Assembly: GCA_019454835.1 (NCBI GenBank) | Contig: JACFNP010000005.1 | Location: 25,185 to 89,184 of the forward strand | Direction of reading: 5' to 3' | DNA from: Rubellimicrobium sp. | GTDB taxonomy: Bacteria > Pseudomonadota > Alphaproteobacteria > Rhodobacterales > Rhodobacteraceae | DNA length: 64,000 nucleotides | Shown here: one piece after another, positions 61,877-64,000 of the stretch | Position numbering within the stretch: the first letter of the stretch is position 1 | Layout: each line of letters begins with the position of its first letter | Translations under genes and position numbers: made by a program | Notes under the pieces: model-generated | What the model saw: only the letters and a program-made list of their open reading frames with translations | Databases searched by the model: none | Told to the model about the DNA's origin: nothing

Positions 61877-63913
61877 ATGTCGCATGACCCGCTTCTCCAG
61901 CCATATCAGTTGAAGCACCTGACCCTGCGCAACCGTTTCATGATAACCGCGCATGAACCGGCCTATGCCGAGGACGGGATGCCGAAGGAACGCTATCGCG
62001 CCTACCATGTCGAACGGGCGCGGGCGGGCGTGGCGCTGACGATGACGGCGGGGTCGGCCTCGGTGTCGCGCGACAGCCCGCCGGCCTTCAACAACATTCT
62101 CGCCTGGAAGGACGAGGTCGTCGGCTGGTTGCGGCAACTTGTCACCGCCTGCCACGACGAGGGCGCGGCGGTGATGATCCAGCTCACCCATCTGGGCCGC
62201 CGCACGCGCTGGGACAGGGACGACTGGCTGCCGGTGGTGTCATCGAGCCATGCGCGCGAGGCCGCGCACCGCGCTTTTCCGAAACGGGCCGAGGACTGGG
62301 ATCTCGACCGCATCCTTGCCGATTACGCCGACGCCGCCGAGCGGATGAAGGACGCGGGCATGGACGGGATCGAGCTCGAGGCCTACGGCCATCTGCTCGA
62401 CCAGTTCTGGTCGCCGCTGACCAACGATCTCGATGACCCCTGGGGCGGCAGTCTCGACAACCGCCTGCGCTTCACCTTCGAGGTGCTGCGCGCGATCCGT
62501 CGGCGGGTCGGCGACGACTTCATCGTCGGCATCCGCCATGTCGCCGACGAGATGCTGCCCGGCGGCATCACCCGCGATGACGGGATCGAGATTTCGCGCC
62601 GCCTGAGGGACAGCGGCATGGTCGATTTCCTCAACGTCATTCGCGGCCATATCGACACCGATGCCGGACTGGCCGACGTGATCCCGGTGCAGGGCATGAA
62701 AGGCGCGCCGCATCTGGAATTCGCGGGCGAAATCCGCCGCGCGACCGGCCTGCCGACCTTTCACGCCGGGCGGATCAGCGACGTGGCGACCGCGCGCCAT
62801 GCGGTCGCCTCGGGCCTGCTGGACATGGTCGGGATGACCCGCGCGCATATCGCCGACCCGCATATCGTGCGCAAGGTGGTCGAGGGACGCGAGGACGACA
62901 TTCGCCCCTGCGTCGGCGCCAATTACTGCCTCGACCGCATCTATCAGGGCGGCGCGGCCTTCTGCCTGCACAATGCCGCCGCCGGGCGCGAGCTGACGAT
63001 GCCGCATGTGATCCCCGCCGCCGACCGCCGCAAGCGCGTCACCGTGGTCGGCACCGGACCGGGGGGCCTCGAGGCCGCGCGGGTGGCCGCCGAACGCGGG
63101 CACGAGGTGACGGTGTTCGAGGCCGCCTCGCAGCCTGGCGGCCAGATTCGCCTGACCGCCCGCGACCGGCGCCGCCGCGAGATGCTCGCCATCATCGACT
63201 GGCGCATGGCGCAATGCGAAAAGCGCGGCGTGCGGTTTCATTTCGACACCTACGCCGAGGCCGACACCGTGCTGGCGACCGACCCCGACGAGGTGATCGT
63301 CGCCACCGGCGGCTTCCCGGATGTCGATGTGGTATCCTTGGGCAACGATCTGGTCTGCTCGACCTGGGACATCCTCGCGGGCGACGTGAAGCCGGGGACC
63401 GAGGTGCTGATCTACGACGACGCGGGCGATCACGCCGGGTTGCAGGCCGCCGACCTGATCTCGGCCAGCGGAGCGGCGGTCGAGATCGTGACGCCCGACC
63501 GGATGTTCGCCCCCGAGGTCATGGCGATGAACATCGTCCCCTACATGCGCCGCCTGCAAAGCCGCGACGTGACGTTCACGGTCACCTGGCGGCTGCGGTC
63601 GGTCATACGCCTCGATGGCGGCCTGAGCGTGGCGCTGGGAAGCGACTACGGCGACGCGATCCGTGTGCGGTTCGTCGACCAGGTGGTGGTGAATCACGGC
63701 ACGGTGCCGATGGCCGGGCTGTATTTCGATCTGAAGCCCCTGTCCTCGAACCTGGGCGCGGTCGATTACGAGGCGCTGACGACGGGCGGGATGCAGGCGC
63801 TGCGCCCGAACCCCGAGGGGCGTTTCCGCCTGTTCCGCATCGGCGACGCGGTGGCGGCGCGCAATACCCATGCGGCGATCTACGATGCGCTGCGACTGGT
63901 GAAGGATCTGTGA
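61877..63913 (+). CDS. FMN/Fe-S/FAD oxidoreductase, N-methylproline demethylase-like
   Basis: 678 residues from the ATG at 61877. N-terminal FMN TIM barrel of the old-yellow-enzyme family (about 1-335; LTMTAGSASVSRDSP, QLTHLGRRTRWDRDDW, LEAYGHLLDQFWSPLTNDLDDPWGG), an iron-sulfur segment near 344 with Cys-x5-Cys-x11-Cys, and a C-terminal FAD/NAD module (VVGTGPGGLEAARVAAERGHEV from about 391; VIVATGG). This layout is that of DgcA/trimethylamine-dehydrogenase relatives; the overall sequence best fits proteins annotated as N-methylproline demethylase in proline-betaine catabolism. Divergent from proXWV, which fits uptake plus breakdown of a betaine. The canonical second Cys of the cluster is an Ala. 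Confidence 0.82.
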   Translation: MSHDPLLQPYQLKHLTLRNRFMITAHEPAYAEDGMPKERYRAYHVERARAGVALTMTAGSASVSRDSPPAFNNILAWKDEVVGWLRQLVTACHDEGAAVMIQLTHLGRRTRWDRDDWLPVVSSSHAREAAHRAFPKRAEDWDLDRILADYADAAERMKDAGMDGIELEAYGHLLDQFWSPLTNDLDDPWGGSLDNRLRFTFEVLRAIRRRVGDDFIVGIRHVADEMLPGGITRDDGIEISRRLRDSGMVDFLNVIRGHIDTDAGLADVIPVQGMKGAPHLEFAGEIRRATGLPTFHAGRISDVATARHAVASGLLDMVGMTRAHIADPHIVRKVVEGREDDIRPCVGANYCLDRIYQGGAAFCLHNAAAGRELTMPHVIPAADRRKRVTVVGTGPGGLEAARVAAERGHEVTVFEAASQPGGQIRLTARDRRRREMLAIIDWRMAQCEKRGVRFHFDTYAEADTVLATDPDEVIVATGGFPDVDVVSLGNDLVCSTWDILAGDVKPGTEVLIYDDAGDHAGLQAADLISASGAAVEIVTPDRMFAPEVMAMNIVPYMRRLQSRDVTFTVTWRLRSVIRLDGGLSVALGSDYGDAIRVRFVDQVVVNHGTVPMAGLYFDLKPLSSNLGAVDYEALTTGGMQALRPNPEGRFRLFRIGDAVAARNTHAAIYDALRLVKDL

Positions 63914-63972
63914 CGCTGCCGCGTATCGGCGGCAACGGCGGGGCGGTGGTGGCGTGCGGCGCCTGAAGTTTG

Positions 63973-64000
63973 CGTCATTGCGAGGAGGCGCAGCCGACGA
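63973..64000. repeat. CATTGCGAG palindromic repeat, cut by window end
   Basis: CGTCATTGCGAGGAGGCG followed by CAGCCGACGA at the last base; the right half lies outside. 63914-63972 between the oxidoreductase stop and the repeat holds nothing else I can support. Confidence 0.75.

Overview
The window is GC-rich (roughly two thirds G+C by eye), densely coded DNA with many ATGA-type gene overlaps. Gene content (ectoine/hydroxyectoine ABC uptake and catabolism, TRAP transport, several peptide-type ABC cassettes, a Gly-rich autotransporter, an IalB-like protein) and two families of short intergenic palindromes point to an alphaproteobacterium, most likely of the Rhodobacteraceae. This assignment is inference from gene order and protein style, not from a marker gene. 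I see no rRNA, tRNA, insertion sequence, prophage or CRISPR array.

Layout. 1-10.5 kb: the 3' part of a giant Gly-rich autotransporter (about 40 copies of an AQS(I/V)GGGGG motif plus a C-terminal beta-barrel), then an IalB-like secreted protein. 10.6-23.4 kb: a complete-looking but non-canonical ectoine locus. A leftward operon (ectoine hydrolase, M20 deacetylase, DMT permease, GntR/FCD regulator) diverges from a rightward one (ehuBCDA, eutB, eutC, an AsnC/Lrp regulator, doeC, doeD). The divergent promoter region holds two TTGTGCACAA palindromes 105 bp apart. eutA and the usual AstE-type eutE are missing from the locus. 23.4-27.1 kb: TRAP transporter (dctQMP) with a gluconate-5-dehydrogenase-like SDR. 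27.3-29.6 kb: a BtuB-like TonB receptor under a cobalamin riboswitch. 29.8-33.7 kb: a peptide/nickel-type ABC cassette without a binding protein but with a possible 21-codon leader ORF. 34.2-40.0 kb: a TetR regulator, two periplasmic adaptors and an RND pump. 40.1-47.6 kb: an oppABCDF cassette and an 8-oxoguanine-deaminase-like amidohydrolase. 48.1-53.3 kb: dppABCDF, whose two ATPases are short. 53.6-58.2 kb: a CDF metal exporter, a CocE-type hydrolase and a Tat-exported orphan binding protein. 58.4-63.9 kb: a ProVWX betaine-type importer and, divergently, an FMN/Fe-S/FAD oxidoreductase resembling N-methylproline demethylases.

Common themes. Most of the window is nutrient and osmolyte uptake coupled to catabolism. 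Ectoine would be imported by EhuABCD, hydrolysed to N-acetyl-diaminobutyrate, deacetylated, transaminated and oxidised to aspartate; proline betaine or a similar betaine may enter through ProVWX and be demethylated. In six cassettes the binding-protein gene is separated from the next gene by a strong hairpin, in one case (dppA) a full intrinsic terminator, which would keep binding protein in excess of membrane parts.

Repeats. A palindromic element of about 90 bp starting CGTCATTGCGAG and ending CTCGCAATGACG recurs about a dozen times between genes. A second element (AGAGCGGGTC...GATCCGCTCT plus a GCATTTCGCA arm) occurs intact at 54.5 kb and, apparently interrupted by the first element, at 10.5 kb.
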